A stretch of 64,000 nt of DNA from positions 21,934 to 85,933 of the forward strand of contig RZYX01000001.1 of assembly GCA_009930155.1 (NCBI GenBank), read 5' to 3'. The stretch is from Clostridia bacterium. GTDB taxonomy: Bacteria; Bacillota_A; Clostridia; Oscillospirales; Acutalibacteraceae. The notes under the pieces are model-generated. The model was not told the DNA's origin. It saw only the letters and a program-made list of their open reading frames with translations, and searched no databases. This document shows, one piece after another, positions 1-9,484 of this stretch; position 1 is the stretch's first letter; each line of letters begins with the position of its first letter. A program made the translations under genes and the position numbers.

Positions 1-1
1 C

Positions 2-1984
2 ACAGCTAGAATTACAATTATTTTACTTCTATTTGTGGTTGTAATGATAATGACAGGCACAACACTTATTAATCTTTATAATGCATTTAGAAAGCCGGTT
101 CAAAAGGCGGGCGAAATTACTGGTGATTACATTGAAAAAACTGCAAGAGAAATTGAAGAAAAGAGGGAGAGAGCAAAGTTTAATCCCGATGTTAACCTTG
201 GACCTCCTGTAGATAGTACAAAGGATGTTGAAACTCCACCCAAAAGGGGTAGGAAAGCAAAGTTTGATGTTGAGGTTGATCCAGAGCCTCCTGTAGCTTC
301 ACAAGTTGTAGAAACAGAGCCAGAGCCAGATATAAAGCCTGTTTTACTTGATGATATAATTAAAAAAGCGGCGGCACCAGTTGCTCCAACATATGTTGCA
401 AATGCAACTACAAAGCAAGAAACACCGCCAGTTAATATTTTAAAGGGTGAAAATTTAGAACATATAAGTAACCAAAACTATAAGTTGCCTTCTATAGAAT
501 GTCTTTGTGCACCAAAAGTATTGTCTAACAAAAATTTCAGCGAGGAATTAAAACAAAACGCAGAGAAATTGGTAGGTGCGCTTAAGAGCTTTGGAGTAGA
601 AACCAAAATAGTGGATATTTCAAGAGGTCCGACGGTAACTCGCTATGAGCTTGCTCCAGCGGCAGGTGTAAAAATAAGTAGGATTACAGGTCTTGCAGAC
701 GATATTGCACTTAATCTTGCGGCATCGGGCGTTCGTATTGAAGCACCAATTCCAAACAAGGCAGCAGTAGGAATAGAAGTTCCTAACAAAGACAAGTCAA
801 TGGTAACACTGCGTGAACTTATTGAAGAACCTCAGTATAAAATTGCTAAAAGCAAGCTTAATGTTGCTTTAGGTAGGGACATTGCAGGTAAGATGATATG
901 TGCAGACCTTGCAAAAATGCCTCATATATTGATAGCAGGAACAACAGGTTCGGGTAAGTCAGTTTGTCTTAATTCAATGATACTTAGCATACTTTACAAT
1001 GCAACTCCAGACGAAGTAAAGCTTGTAATGATTGACCCAAAGCAGGTTGAGTTCACAGTTTATAATGGGATTCCTCATTTGCTTACACCAGTTGTTTCAG
1101 ACCCTCGTAAAGCCTCGGGAGCACTCGGCTGGGCTGTTAAGGAAATGCTTAATAGATACAAGACCTTTTCAGACAACAATGTTCGTGATATATCAGGTTA
1201 TAACGAGTGCATAAAGGATAAACCAGACACACAAAAAATGCCACAAATACTAATATTTATAGATGAACTTTCAGACCTTATGATGGCTGCACCAAACGAG
1301 GTTGAGGATTCAATTTGTCGTTTGGCACAGATGGCTCGTGCAGCGGGTATTCACCTTGTAATTGCTACACAGCGACCTTCTGTTGATGTTATTACGGGTA
1401 TCATTAAAGCCAATATTCCAAGCCGTATAGCGCTGTCTGTATCATCACAGGTTGACTCAAGAACAATACTTGATATGGTTGGAGCTGAAAAGCTTTTAGG
1501 TAATGGCGATATGCTATTTTATCCTGTAGGTACTGCAAAACCAATCAGAATTCAGGGCTGTTACACTTCAGACAAAGAGGTTGAAACAGTTGTAAACTTT
1601 ATAAAAGACCAAGAGAAATCAGCATATGATGAAGAGGTTGTACAGGAAATTGAACGCCAAGCCGCTGTATCAGGTAGCAAAAAAGGCTCAGCATCAATTT
1701 CGAGCAAAGACGGGGACGACGACTCTGATGAGCTTTTGCCAAAGGCTATTGAAGCGGTACTTGAAGCGGGGCAGGCATCAACAACACTTCTTCAAAGGCG
1801 TCTAAAGGTTGGCTACGCTCGTGCGGCAAGAATAGTTGATGAAATGGAACAGCGTGGAATTGTGGGTCAGTTTGAAGGAAGCAAACCACGCAAGGTTCTA
1901 ATAACAAAACAACAATGGTTTGAGATGAATGCGTTGTCGTCAGATGTTGCACCTGTAACGAATAATGATGAAGAACAGGAATAA
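2..1984 (+). CDS. ftsK: DNA translocase FtsK/SpoIIIE (5' end outside window)
   Basis: ATP-driven double-stranded DNA pump that clears chromosomes at the septum and, in sporulating Firmicutes, moves DNA into the forespore. The frame is open from position 2, so the start and most of the membrane domain lie upstream; the first codons encode the end of a hydrophobic helix. A charged, proline-rich linker follows, then the motor domain with Walker A GTTGSGKS (nt 938-961) and Walker B LIFIDEL (about nt 1250-1275). A C-terminal winged-helix gamma domain (nt about 1735-1910) would read KOPS/SRS-like sequences. The stop is 4 nt from the next start, so the two are probably co-transcribed. Whether it is FtsK or SpoIIIE cannot be decided from one copy. 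Confidence 0.95.
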   Translation, partial: TARITIILLLFVVVMIMTGTTLINLYNAFRKPVQKAGEITGDYIEKTAREIEEKRERAKFNPDVNLGPPVDSTKDVETPPKRGRKAKFDVEVDPEPPVASQVVETEPEPDIKPVLLDDIIKKAAAPVAPTYVANATTKQETPPVNILKGENLEHISNQNYKLPSIECLCAPKVLSNKNFSEELKQNAEKLVGALKSFGVETKIVDISRGPTVTRYELAPAAGVKISRITGLADDIALNLAASGVRIEAPIPNKAAVGIEVPNKDKSMVTLRELIEEPQYKIAKSKLNVALGRDIAGKMICADLAKMPHILIAGTTGSGKSVCLNSMILSILYNATPDEVKLVMIDPKQVEFTVYNGIPHLLTPVVSDPRKASGALGWAVKEMLNRYKTFSDNNVRDISGYNECIKDKPDTQKMPQILIFIDELSDLMMAAPNEVEDSICRLAQMARAAGIHLVIATQRPSVDVITGIIKANIPSRIALSVSSQVDSRTILDMVGAEKLLGNGDMLFYPVGTAKPIRIQGCYTSDKEVETVVNFIKDQEKSAYDEEVVQEIERQAAVSGSKKGSASISSKDGDDDSDELLPKAIEAVLEAGQASTTLLQRRLKVGYARAARIVDEMEQRGIVGQFEGSKPRKVLITKQQWFEMNALSSDVAPVTNNDEEQE

Positions 1985-1988
1985 ATAA

Positions 1989-3866
1989 ATGAATAATTTT
2001 TTGCCAACAAATAAACAAGAAGTATTGGAAAAAGGATGGGATAGCGTTGACTTTGTATATGTTACGGGTGACGCGTATGTTGACCATCCCAGTTTTGGAA
2101 CGGCAATAATAACAAGAGTTCTTGAAGCCTGCGGATATAGCGTTGCTGTTTTATCACAGCCACGCTGGGACTCAACGGCAGATTTTGAACAATTTGGTTG
2201 TCCAAAGCTAGGCTTTTTTGTGTCCTCAGGCAATATTGATTCAATGGTTGCACACTACACAGTTGCTAAAAAAACTCGTAGCAAAGATGCATATACAGCA
2301 GGCGGAAAAATGGGTAAAAGACCCGACAGAGCAGTAATAGTCTATTGTAATTTAATAAGACAAGCCTATGGAGATGTTCCAATAGTTATTGGCGGGCTTG
2401 AAGCATCGCTCCGTAGATTTGCTCATTATGATTACTGGGAAGATAAAATCAAACCATCAATATTGTTTGATTCAAAGGCAGATTTAATATCCTATGGAAT
2501 GGGAGAAAACCAAACAATAGAGATTGCAAAAAGGCTTGCAGATGGTGAACCTATTTCTAGCATAACAGATGTTAAAGGTACTTGTTTTGCGGTTAAGGTT
2601 CAAGATACTCCGTATATGGGTTCAGAGTGTCCAAGCTATGAGAATGTTATAAAGAGTGATAAAGAATATGCAAAAGCCTGCCGAATTCAGCAGGATGAGC
2701 AAGACCATATAAGAGGCAAGCTTATAAAGCAACGCCATGGCGGGAAAATGCTGGTTCAAAATCCACCAATGCCACCGCTCACACAATCTGAGCTTGATTG
2801 GGTTTATTCCTTGCCGTATGAGAGAACATATCATCCTTCATATGAAAAACTGGGTGGCGTGCCTGGAATAGAAGAAGTTGAGTTCTCAATTACTCATAAC
2901 CGTGGGTGTTTTGGAGCGTGTAATTTTTGCTCGCTTGCTTTTCATCAGGGTAGATTTATTACATCACGCAGTAAAGAATCAATAGTTGAAGAGGCAAAAA
3001 AGCTTACTCAAAAGCCAAATTTCAAAGGATATATTCATGATGTTGGAGGGCCTACGGCAAACTTTCGTAACCCATCATGTGATAATCAACTTAAAAATGG
3101 ATTGTGTAAGGGCAAGAAGTGCCTTGCTCCAACTCCGTGTAAACAACTCAAGGCGGACCATAGTGAATATATCGAAATACTTCGTGAACTTCGTGCCTTG
3201 CCAAAGGTGAAGAAAGTATTTATTCGCTCTGGAATACGCTATGATTATATGCTTGCAGATAATAATGAGAAGTTTTTTAAAGAGCTTGTAGAGCACCATG
3301 TAAGTGGTCAATTAAAGGTTGCACCAGAGCATTGTTCAGCACAGGTTCTTGACAAGATGGGTAAGCCACATATTGAAGCGTATCTTCGTTTTTCAAAACG
3401 ATATTTTGAGCTTTCAAAAAGTATGGGAAAGGAACAATATTTGGTTCCGTACCTTATGTCGTCCCACCCAGGATGCGAGCTTTCTGATGCAGTTGAGCTT
3501 GCTCAGTTCTTGAAAAAGGAAAAGATACGACCAGAGCAGGTTCAAGATTTTTATCCAACACCTGGAACAATTTCAACTTGTATGTTTTATACAGGACTTG
3601 ACCCATATACAATGGAGCCTGTATATGTTGCAAAGACTCAGCACGAAAAGGCATTACAAAGAGCACTTTTGCAGTACTTTAATCCAAACAATCAAAAGCT
3701 TGTTATAGAAGCTTTGCAAAAGGCAGGCAGAACAGATTTGATAGGTACTTCAGCTGATTGTCTTATAAGACCGCAGAATAATTATAGAAACAATAACTCA
3801 AATAGAACTAAACTAACATCGACCGATAAGAGAGGAAATAGCAATGGCAAAAAGCGTAAAAAATAA
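1989..3866 (+). CDS. YgiQ family radical SAM protein
   Basis: A 625-residue protein of the YgiQ/UPF0313 family. The family has an N-terminal B12-binding-like region, a radical SAM core and a C-terminal YgiQ domain; its substrate is not known. The radical SAM cluster motif is visible as CFGACNFC (CxxxCxxC, near nt 2910-2935), preceded by a long conserved N-terminal part with GGLEASLRRFAHYDYW. Length is normal for the family. The C-terminus is basic and Asn/Lys rich. It starts 4 nt after the ftsK-like stop and overlaps the next gene by 23 nt, which suggests one transcript. The family assignment is firm and the function unknown. Confidence 0.92.
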   Translation: MNNFLPTNKQEVLEKGWDSVDFVYVTGDAYVDHPSFGTAIITRVLEACGYSVAVLSQPRWDSTADFEQFGCPKLGFFVSSGNIDSMVAHYTVAKKTRSKDAYTAGGKMGKRPDRAVIVYCNLIRQAYGDVPIVIGGLEASLRRFAHYDYWEDKIKPSILFDSKADLISYGMGENQTIEIAKRLADGEPISSITDVKGTCFAVKVQDTPYMGSECPSYENVIKSDKEYAKACRIQQDEQDHIRGKLIKQRHGGKMLVQNPPMPPLTQSELDWVYSLPYERTYHPSYEKLGGVPGIEEVEFSITHNRGCFGACNFCSLAFHQGRFITSRSKESIVEEAKKLTQKPNFKGYIHDVGGPTANFRNPSCDNQLKNGLCKGKKCLAPTPCKQLKADHSEYIEILRELRALPKVKKVFIRSGIRYDYMLADNNEKFFKELVEHHVSGQLKVAPEHCSAQVLDKMGKPHIEAYLRFSKRYFELSKSMGKEQYLVPYLMSSHPGCELSDAVELAQFLKKEKIRPEQVQDFYPTPGTISTCMFYTGLDPYTMEPVYVAKTQHEKALQRALLQYFNPNNQKLVIEALQKAGRTDLIGTSADCLIRPQNNYRNNNSNRTKLTSTDKRGNSNGKKRKK

Positions 3867-4785
3867 CCCAAAGTGGCGAGTCTCGTTAATAGGTTTTGCT
3901 GTTTTAATTATCATATCTATTGTTCCTTCTCTTGATTTGCCTTTTAATGTTTCAACATGGAATGATGCATATGAAAAAGCTGACCTAAACACAGGTGCTG
4001 ATGCTGATGTTGAACCATTATCAGTTCACTATATTGATGTTGGTCAAGGAGATTGTATTTTCATCAAGTCCAGCAGTGGTAATATGCTTATTGATGCTGG
4101 AGAAAAAGGAAATGATGAAAAGATATTAAGTTATTTGCATAATCAAGGAGTAGATACGATAGATTATCTTGTTGCTACTCATCCTCATTCTGACCATATA
4201 GGAAGTATGCCAAAGGTTATTGCAGGGCTTAAGGTTAAAAATGTAATAATGCCAGAACTTTCTGAAATAAATATGCCAACAACCAAAGGGTATGAAAACT
4301 TTTTAATTGCGGTTAAATCATCTGGTGCAAAGGTTATTGTAGCAGAAGCAGCTAAAGAATACTTAATGGGAGATGTAAGCTTTGTTGTGCTTTCTCCTTC
4401 TCAGCAGTCAAAAAACCTCAATAATATGTCTGTTGTTATAAAGCTATCATACAAAAATACAGATTTTTTATTTATGGGTGATGCAGAGCAAGAAATAGAG
4501 CAGGAATTGATTGAAAAAGGATATGATATTTCAGCGGATGTATTAAAAATTGGTCATCACGGCAGTGAGACATCCAGCACGGAAATATTTTTAAAGTCCG
4601 TAAAACCAAGTTTTGCAATCATATCTTGTGGCGAAGATAATTCATATAATCATCCTAATATCAATGTTTTGAAAACACTAGAAACATACAATATAGATTA
4701 TAAAAGAACCGATGAATCAGGCACAATAGTTGTCGGTAGTGATGGTGACAAGCTAACAATTTCAACTGAAAAGGAGGCGTCGTGA
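3844..4785 (+). CDS. MBL-fold hydrolase, ComEC C-terminal-like, exported or membrane anchored
   Basis: A 313-residue protein with one N-terminal hydrophobic segment (about residues 15-33) followed by a metallo-beta-lactamase domain like that of ComEC/Rec2: HYIDVGQGDC, then the metal motif THPHSDHIG (HxHxDH), then GHHGS near the end. It lacks the ComEC channel part, so it is a stand-alone anchored hydrolase facing the outside. Family members act on nucleic acids or phosphodiesters; the substrate here is unknown. It begins inside the preceding gene and its TGA overlaps the ATG of the DUF3006 gene, a pairing common in Firmicutes. Confidence 0.88.
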   Translation: MAKSVKNNPKWRVSLIGFAVLIIISIVPSLDLPFNVSTWNDAYEKADLNTGADADVEPLSVHYIDVGQGDCIFIKSSSGNMLIDAGEKGNDEKILSYLHNQGVDTIDYLVATHPHSDHIGSMPKVIAGLKVKNVIMPELSEINMPTTKGYENFLIAVKSSGAKVIVAEAAKEYLMGDVSFVVLSPSQQSKNLNNMSVVIKLSYKNTDFLFMGDAEQEIEQELIEKGYDISADVLKIGHHGSETSSTEIFLKSVKPSFAIISCGEDNSYNHPNINVLKTLETYNIDYKRTDESGTIVVGSDGDKLTISTEKEAS

Positions 4786-5006
4786 TGCAAAGGCTTTCTA
4801 TAGATAGAATTGAATCAAACTTTGCAGTTTGTGAGAAGGATGACGGCACGATGCTTAATATATTGCTTGATGAATTGCCAAGCAATGTTCAAGAGGGGAA
4901 TATATTGCTTATCGATGATAAGGGCAAAATAAAACTTGATGAGCAGGCAGAAAAAGCAAGAAAATCAGAACTTCTCAATTTACAAAATAGCCTTTTTGAC
5001 AAGTAA
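4785..5006 (+). CDS. DUF3006 family protein
   Basis: A 73-residue protein beginning MQRLSIDRIE with the DUF3006 pattern (RIE...AVCE...G). The ATG at 4785 overlaps the upstream TGA and sits 7 nt after an AAGGAGG at 4771-4777; the GTG at 4782 is too near that site. DUF3006 proteins are regularly coded next to ComEC-like MBL hydrolases, and that is the case here; a role as partner or regulator of the hydrolase is inference. No catalytic residues are apparent. Confidence 0.8.
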   Translation: MQRLSIDRIESNFAVCEKDDGTMLNILLDELPSNVQEGNILLIDDKGKIKLDEQAEKARKSELLNLQNSLFDK

Positions 5007-5028
5007 GTTATATGTGTAAAAAAAGAAC

Positions 5029-5057
5029 TTGAAATAATCATGGTTATATGATATAAT
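5029..5057 (+). promoter_or_regulatory. Housekeeping promoter of rpsB-tsf
   Basis: TTGAAA (5029-5034), a 17-nt spacer and TATAAT (5052-5057). This is near consensus for sigma-A and lies about 105 nt before the rpsB start, leaving a leader of about 100 nt. Confidence 0.85.
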
Positions 5058-5069
5058 TTTTGAGCAAAT

Positions 5070-5150
5070 CACACGCATGGTATTTAGTCTGTTAGTGCGT
5101 CACACCATAAGGTTGCGATGTTTCAGTCTTTACAAGCCATGCGGAGGTAA
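5070..5150 (+). promoter_or_regulatory. Structured 5' leader of rpsB (candidate S2 autoregulatory RNA)
   Basis: The leader between promoter and start can close a 7-bp perfect stem, CGCATGG (5074-5080) with CCATGCG (5137-5143), just before the GGAGG-rich region upstream of rpsB. About 56 nt lie inside the stem and can form smaller hairpins. S2 is known to repress its own operon through the leader in several phyla. That this leader binds S2 is inference; only the stem and its position are seen. Confidence 0.5.
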
Positions 5151-5170
5151 AACTAAGGAGGATTTTTATT

Positions 5171-5905
5171 ATGTCAGTAGTTTCAATGAAACAATTGCTT
5201 GAGGCAGGTGTTCATTTCGGACACCAAACAAGAAGATGGAATCCAAAAATGAACGAGTACATCTTCACAGAGCGTAACGGTATCTACATTATCGATCTTC
5301 AAAAGACAGTTAAGAAGCTTGAAGATGCTTATATGTTCGTTCGTGATCTTTCCCTTCAGGGTGAAGAGATTCTTTTCGTAGGAACAAAGAAGCAGGCACA
5401 GGATTCTGTCCGTGAAGAAGCACTTCGTTGTGGAATGCCATTCGTAAACGCTCGTTGGCTCGGCGGTATGCTTACAAACTTTAAAACAATTCAGCGTAGA
5501 ATCAAGAGACTCGCACAGCTTAAGGCTATGGAAGAAGATGGTACTTTTGAACTCCTTCCAAAAAAAGAGGTAATCAAGCTTAAACTCGAAATCGAAAAGC
5601 TTGAGAAGTTTATGGGCGGTATCACAGAGATGAAGCGTCAGCCTGCAGCAATGTTTATTGTTGATCCTCGTAAGGAAAGAATAGCTGTTGCAGAAGCTAA
5701 AAAGCTTGGTATTCCTATTGTTGCTATTGTTGATACAAACTGCGACCCAGACGAAATTGACCATATAATCCCAGGTAATGATGATGCTATTCGTGCTGTT
5801 AGACTTATCACAGCAGCAATGGCAACTGCAGTACTTGAAGGAAAACAAATGAATCAATCAGCAGCAGAAGAAGCAGCAGCAGCAAAAGAGCAGGCAGCTG
5901 AGTAA
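5171..5905 (+). CDS. rpsB: 30S ribosomal protein S2
   Basis: A 244-residue S2 protein with the family N-terminus [16 protein letters not shown] and the internal [11 protein letters not shown] and [12 protein letters not shown] segments. The C-terminus is an Ala/Glu-rich tail, as usual in Firmicutes. S2 is a late assembly protein of the small subunit and is needed for S1-type mRNA handling where S1 exists. The ATG at 5171 has AAGGAGGA at 5155-5162. It is the first gene of a two-gene operon with tsf. The usual followers pyrH and frr are not present, because a terminator comes after tsf. Confidence 0.98.
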   Translation: MSVVSMKQLLEAGVHFGHQTRRWNPKMNEYIFTERNGIYIIDLQKTVKKLEDAYMFVRDLSLQGEEILFVGTKKQAQDSVREEALRCGMPFVNARWLGGMLTNFKTIQRRIKRLAQLKAMEEDGTFELLPKKEVIKLKLEIEKLEKFMGGITEMKRQPAAMFIVDPRKERIAVAEAKKLGIPIVAIVDTNCDPDEIDHIIPGNDDAIRAVRLITAAMATAVLEGKQMNQSAAEEAAAAKEQAAE

Positions 5906-5984
5906 TTATAAAAATGAAATGCCTGTGCTTAATTGTGCGGGCTTATTAAGCAAAATATAGCTTTATATACAGGAGGAAATTTTT

Positions 5985-6914
5985 ATGGCTTTTACAGCAA
6001 AAGATGTTCAGGCTCTTCGTGAGAAGACCGGAGTCGGTATGATGGATTGCAAAAAAGCACTTGTAGAATCAGATGGAGATATGGACAAGGCAATTGACTT
6101 TTTGAGAGAAAAGGGACTTGCAGCAGCAACAAAGAAGGCAGGCAGAATTGCTGCTGAGGGTGTTGTTCTTGCTTATAATGATGAAGATAAAAAAGTTGGC
6201 GTTCTTGTTGAGGTTAACTCCGAAACAGATTTTGTAGCAAAGAATGAAGAGTTTCAGAAATTTGTTCTTGATGTAGCAAAGACAATTGTAGAGAATAACC
6301 CAGCTGATGTTGAGGCTCTTCTTGAACAGAATCTTTTTGGTACAGATAGAAAAGTTCTTGAAAACCTTCAGGACAAAATACTTTCAATTGGTGAGAATAT
6401 TAAAATTCGCCGTTTTGAGCGTGTAGAAGGAGCAGTAGCATCTTACATTCATGGTGGCGGTACAGTTGGTGTTATGGTTCGTTTTGATACAGATGACAAG
6501 ACAGCAAAAGCAGAAGAGTTTAAGGGAATGGGTAGGGATATTGCAATGCAGATTGCTGCAATGAGCCCACAATTCTTAGATGCTACTTCTGTACCTCAGG
6601 AAACAATCCAGCATGAAAAAGACATCCTTATTGCACAAATTCAAGAGGATGAAAAGATGAAGAGTAAGCCAGAAAAGGTTCTTGAAGGAATTATTTCTGG
6701 TAAAGTTGCAAAGTTCTGCAAAGAAGTTTGTCTTATGGAGCAGGAGTTTGTTAAGAGCACAGATCATAGTTCAGTTGCAAAGTATGTTAAGGACACTGCA
6801 GCACAGCTTGGCTCTGAAATTAAAGTTCTTGGATTTACAAGATTCGCAAAGGGCGAAGGACTTGAAAAAAGAGAAGATAACTTTGCTGATGAAGTTGCAA
6901 GCATGATGAAATAA
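5985..6914 (+). CDS. tsf: Translation elongation factor Ts
   Basis: A 309-residue EF-Ts, the nucleotide exchange factor for EF-Tu. The N-terminal UBA-like domain (VQALREKTGVGMMDCKKAL) and the exchange motif TDFVAKNEEF are both clear, followed by the two core subdomains. Length fits the bacterial family. It lies 79 nt after rpsB with its own AGGAGG before the ATG and is followed by a strong terminator, so rpsB-tsf is a closed operon. Confidence 0.98.
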   Translation: MAFTAKDVQALREKTGVGMMDCKKALVESDGDMDKAIDFLREKGLAAATKKAGRIAAEGVVLAYNDEDKKVGVLVEVNSETDFVAKNEEFQKFVLDVAKTIVENNPADVEALLEQNLFGTDRKVLENLQDKILSIGENIKIRRFERVEGAVASYIHGGGTVGVMVRFDTDDKTAKAEEFKGMGRDIAMQIAAMSPQFLDATSVPQETIQHEKDILIAQIQEDEKMKSKPEKVLEGIISGKVAKFCKEVCLMEQEFVKSTDHSSVAKYVKDTAAQLGSEIKVLGFTRFAKGEGLEKREDNFADEVASMMK

Positions 6915-6931
6915 TTTTAACTTACAATATT

Positions 6932-6963
6932 AAGACAGCAGTTTTTACTGTTGTCTTTTTTTG
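6932..6963 (+). terminator. Rho-independent terminator of rpsB-tsf
   Basis: AAGACAGCAGT (6932-6942), loop TTTT, ACTGTTGTCTT (6947-6957) with one G-U pair, then a run of T. Confidence 0.9.
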
Positions 6964-7040
6964 TTCTTAAAATGTTCATTTTTTATCAATAAACTTAGGC
7001 TATAATATATAACGATAAACAAATAAAATCGGGGTATAAT

Positions 7041-7712
7041 ATGAAAAGAACTAAAATTCAAGACAGAGAGCTCCCGGATTATACAAAGGGAGAGGAAATT
7101 TTTAATGCTACTTCACATATTATTGGGTGCGTGTTTGCTGTAGTTGCACTTATTGTGTGCCTTGTCGTTGCGGTAAGCCATCAAAATGTTTGGAGTATTG
7201 TAAGTGCTGCGGTATATGGAGTAACAATGATTATACTATATACAATGTCAAGTATTTATCATGCTTTGCCACCGTCAAAAATGAGTAAAAAGGTTTTTCA
7301 GGTTATTGACCATTGCTCAATATTCTTATTTATTGCGGGAACATATACTCCAATAACTTTGTGTGCTGTAAGGCAGAGCGATCCAACCCTTGCGTGGATA
7401 ATTTTTGGCATGGTTTGGGGAATAGCCATTTTGGGGATTGTTCTTAATTCAATAGACCTAAAAAAGTTTAAAGTATTTTCAATGATATGTTACCTTGGAA
7501 TGGGTTGGTGCGTAGTTATTGCTACTAGTCCTATGTTGCAGGTTGTAAATCCAAGGTCTATTTGGTACCTGTTTTGTGGTGGCTTTTTATATACGATAGG
7601 TGCAATACTTTATGGTGTTGGTAAGAAAACAAGATATATGCATTCAACATTCCATATGTTTGTACTTGCAGGAAGTATTTTGCATTTCATATTTGTACTT
7701 TATTTACTTTAA
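7041..7712 (+). CDS. Hemolysin III / TrhA family (PAQR) membrane protein
   Basis: A 223-residue protein with seven predicted transmembrane segments. It shows the metal-binding PAQR signatures: SSIYHALP after the second helix, a DH pair in QVIDHCS, and HSTFHMF in the last part. Family members are putative channels or hydrolase-like receptors; 'hemolysin' rests on the B. cereus protein and need not apply here. A TATAAT at 7001-7006 is the likely -10 box; the -35 is weak. Convergent with sigK, sharing one terminator. Confidence 0.88.
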   Translation: MKRTKIQDRELPDYTKGEEIFNATSHIIGCVFAVVALIVCLVVAVSHQNVWSIVSAAVYGVTMIILYTMSSIYHALPPSKMSKKVFQVIDHCSIFLFIAGTYTPITLCAVRQSDPTLAWIIFGMVWGIAILGIVLNSIDLKKFKVFSMICYLGMGWCVVIATSPMLQVVNPRSIWYLFCGGFLYTIGAILYGVGKKTRYMHSTFHMFVLAGSILHFIFVLYLL

Positions 7713-7735
7713 AATAAAATAAAATAAAATAAAAT
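7711..7735. repeat. AAAAT tandem repeat, about five units
   Basis: A short microsatellite, AAAAT repeated about five times, starting within the stop codon of the preceding gene. Read on the minus strand it forms a long U-rich tract directly after the shared hairpin. Confidence 0.85.
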
Positions 7736-7736
7736 C

Positions 7737-7772
7737 AAAGGTGGCAGATTAATTTCTGCCACCTTTTTTCTT
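7737..7772. terminator. Bidirectional terminator between the hemolysin III-like gene and sigK
   Basis: AAAGGTGGCAGA (7737-7748) and TCTGCCACCTTT (7755-7766) form a perfect 12-bp stem with a 6-nt loop. The plus strand has a T run after it; the minus strand has the AAAAT-repeat complement. Confidence 0.92.
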
Positions 7773-8454
7773 ATCCATCAAACATTTTTTTTAGCCGTTG
7801 CAATGCTTTTTTTTCAATACGGGATACATATGAACGAGAAATACCAAGCATATTTGCAATCTCTCGCTGAGTCATCGGCACTCTGTCAAAAAGCCCGTAT
7901 CTCATAATAATTATGTTCTTTTCACGCACATCCGAAAGCCGCCCTACATATTCAAGTAATTGTTCAGATTTAATTTTCAGATCCAAATCATCCGCTATGT
8001 TGTCGCCCACACAGATAATATCCATAAGAGTTAAAGGATTACCCTCACTATCAATATCAATAGGGTCGTTTATATAAACATCCTGAGATGATTTTTTTCG
8101 GCTTCTAAAATACATAAGTATTTCGTTTTCGATGCACCTTGCGGCGTATGTGGCAAGCCGAGTTCCTTTTGTTGGGTCAAAAGAATTCACACCTTTTATT
8201 AGACCAATAGTTCCAACAGAAATTAAATCCTCTTGTTCTGAATAATTCGAATAATACTTTTTAACAATATGTGCAACCAACCTTAAATTGTGCTTAATAA
8301 GTTTATCCTTTGCCTGTGCATCTCCCTCTTGTATTTTTTCAAGGCACTCTTTTTCCTCTTTCATACTTAGCGGAAGAGGAAAGGAAGAAGGGTTGCTAAT
8401 ATGCAGTGTGAAATAATAAAGATATGAGATTAAATCAAGAAAAGCGGAAAACAA
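7771..8454 (-). CDS. sigK: Sporulation sigma factor K (pro-sigma-K)
   Basis: A 227-residue sigma-70 family factor that directs late mother-cell transcription in sporulation. Region 2 reads NLRLVAHIVKKYY, then DLISVGTIGLIKG and LATYAARCIENEILM; region 4 ends in the helix-turn-helix REIANMLGISRSYVSRIEKK. These stretches match sigma-K closely. The first ~28 residues are hydrophobic and fit the pro-sequence removed by SpoIVFB in pro-sigma-K. The start is a TTG at 8454 behind GGGGGTGA. The gene is whole, not split by a skin-type element. Confidence 0.93.
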   Translation of the reverse strand: MFSAFLDLISYLYYFTLHISNPSSFPLPLSMKEEKECLEKIQEGDAQAKDKLIKHNLRLVAHIVKKYYSNYSEQEDLISVGTIGLIKGVNSFDPTKGTRLATYAARCIENEILMYFRSRKKSSQDVYINDPIDIDSEGNPLTLMDIICVGDNIADDLDLKIKSEQLLEYVGRLSDVREKNIIIMRYGLFDRVPMTQREIANMLGISRSYVSRIEKKALQRLKKMFDG

Positions 8455-8931
8455 ATAATCACCCCCGTAGTTTAATATCTATGCTGAAGGTTGTTGATTT
8501 TTTCTCAATATATAAAAATGTTTTAGTAATATAAGTAATAATTATTTACAAAATAATTACAAAAACGCGAAAAATGTACAATAGTGCAAAAAAAGTATAG
8601 TTTTTACTGCTTTTTCTATAAAAAAATAGCAATTTATAAAAAAAATACAAAATAATACTTCCAATTATGTGAATGTTGTGGTATTATATGCACATAGGCG
8701 AGTGATAAAAGCATTAGAATTTTTAGCTTTAATCTCGTTTCGTGTTATTAAAAATGTAAAAAGGGGGCAACTGTATTTAATTAAATAGTTTACAGCCATT
8801 TAATTTTCGCAGTGGCAGACTGTGGTCAATCTTTGTCTATAAATACCTGTGAAGGGCACATCATAGGTTTAGTATAGCAATTTTTTACAGGCAAAATAAA
8901 AATATTTTAATTCCGAAAGGAGCAATTAATT
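8455..8931. other. 477-bp divergent intergenic region between sigK and the pilin operon
   Basis: The left half is very AT rich and should carry the sigK promoter (minus strand). The right half holds a possible plus-strand -10 (TATTAT, 8682-8687) and a leader of about 240 nt with several small inverted repeats, for example CTGTA...TACAG near 8770-8800. I did not recognise a known riboswitch in it. Confidence 0.5.
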
Positions 8932-9387
8932 ATGAACAAACTAATGAATCTCAAGCAAGACAAAAAAGGTTTTACACTTATTGAAATTGTTATAGTTCTT
9001 GTTATTATAGCAATTCTTTCAGCAGCTCTTATCCCTTCAATGATGGGGTGGATTGATGACTCAAAGAAAAAGTCTTTCCTTACAGAAGCAAGAAGTGCAA
9101 TGGTAGTTGCTCAGGCTGAGATAGGAAATATGTACGCTGCTGGCGGCACAGTTCCTGATGAAACTTTTACAGAGGCAGCAAATTGGGAAAACATTGCCAA
9201 GAAAACAAATGCTACTTATACTTCAAAAAATTTAAAATGGACACTTGATGATAATAAACAGTTTAAAACTTTCCATTTTGACAATGGCACATATAAAGTT
9301 GATTGGGCTAAAGCAACTGCTTGGGGTGAAGTCACTAAAGGTGAAGCACCAAAACCAACAACAACAGCAGCACCAGCAGAGGGTTGA
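8932..9387 (+). CDS. Type IV major pilin (prepilin)
   Basis: A 151-residue prepilin. A basic leader ends in the prepilin peptidase site KKG^FTLIEIVIVLVII with the essential Glu5 of the mature protein and a long hydrophobic helix. The globular part has a C-terminal Pro/Thr/Ala tail (PTTTAAPA). It is first in the pilus cluster and has a strong AAAGGAG site, as expected for the major subunit. A stable hairpin follows the gene before the peptidase gene, which could lower downstream expression relative to pilin. Confidence 0.93.
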   Translation: MNKLMNLKQDKKGFTLIEIVIVLVIIAILSAALIPSMMGWIDDSKKKSFLTEARSAMVVAQAEIGNMYAAGGTVPDETFTEAANWENIAKKTNATYTSKNLKWTLDDNKQFKTFHFDNGTYKVDWAKATAWGEVTKGEAPKPTTTAAPAEG

Positions 9388-9432
9388 TTTTAGTAAATTA
9401 GCTTTATACATAACTATTAAAGTTTGAGTGTG

Positions 9433-9463
9433 GCCCTGCACGATTGTGCCAATAGTGCAGGGC
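9433..9463 (+). promoter_or_regulatory. Intercistronic hairpin after the pilin gene
   Basis: GCCCTGCAC (9433-9441) pairs perfectly with GTGCAGGGC (9455-9463). No full T run follows, so it may be a leaky terminator or an mRNA end-stabilising hairpin. Confidence 0.6.
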
Positions 9464-9484
9464 TTCTCAAAATGGAGAAATACT

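Noticed and set aside
5183..5857. Long frame antisense to rpsB (224 codons)
   Set aside because: Shadow of codon bias in a highly expressed gene; no protein-like features.
8680..8931. Possible cyclic-di-GMP riboswitch before the pilin gene
   Set aside because: I compared by eye with the class I and II consensus; the key blocks are not found. A covariance search would settle it.
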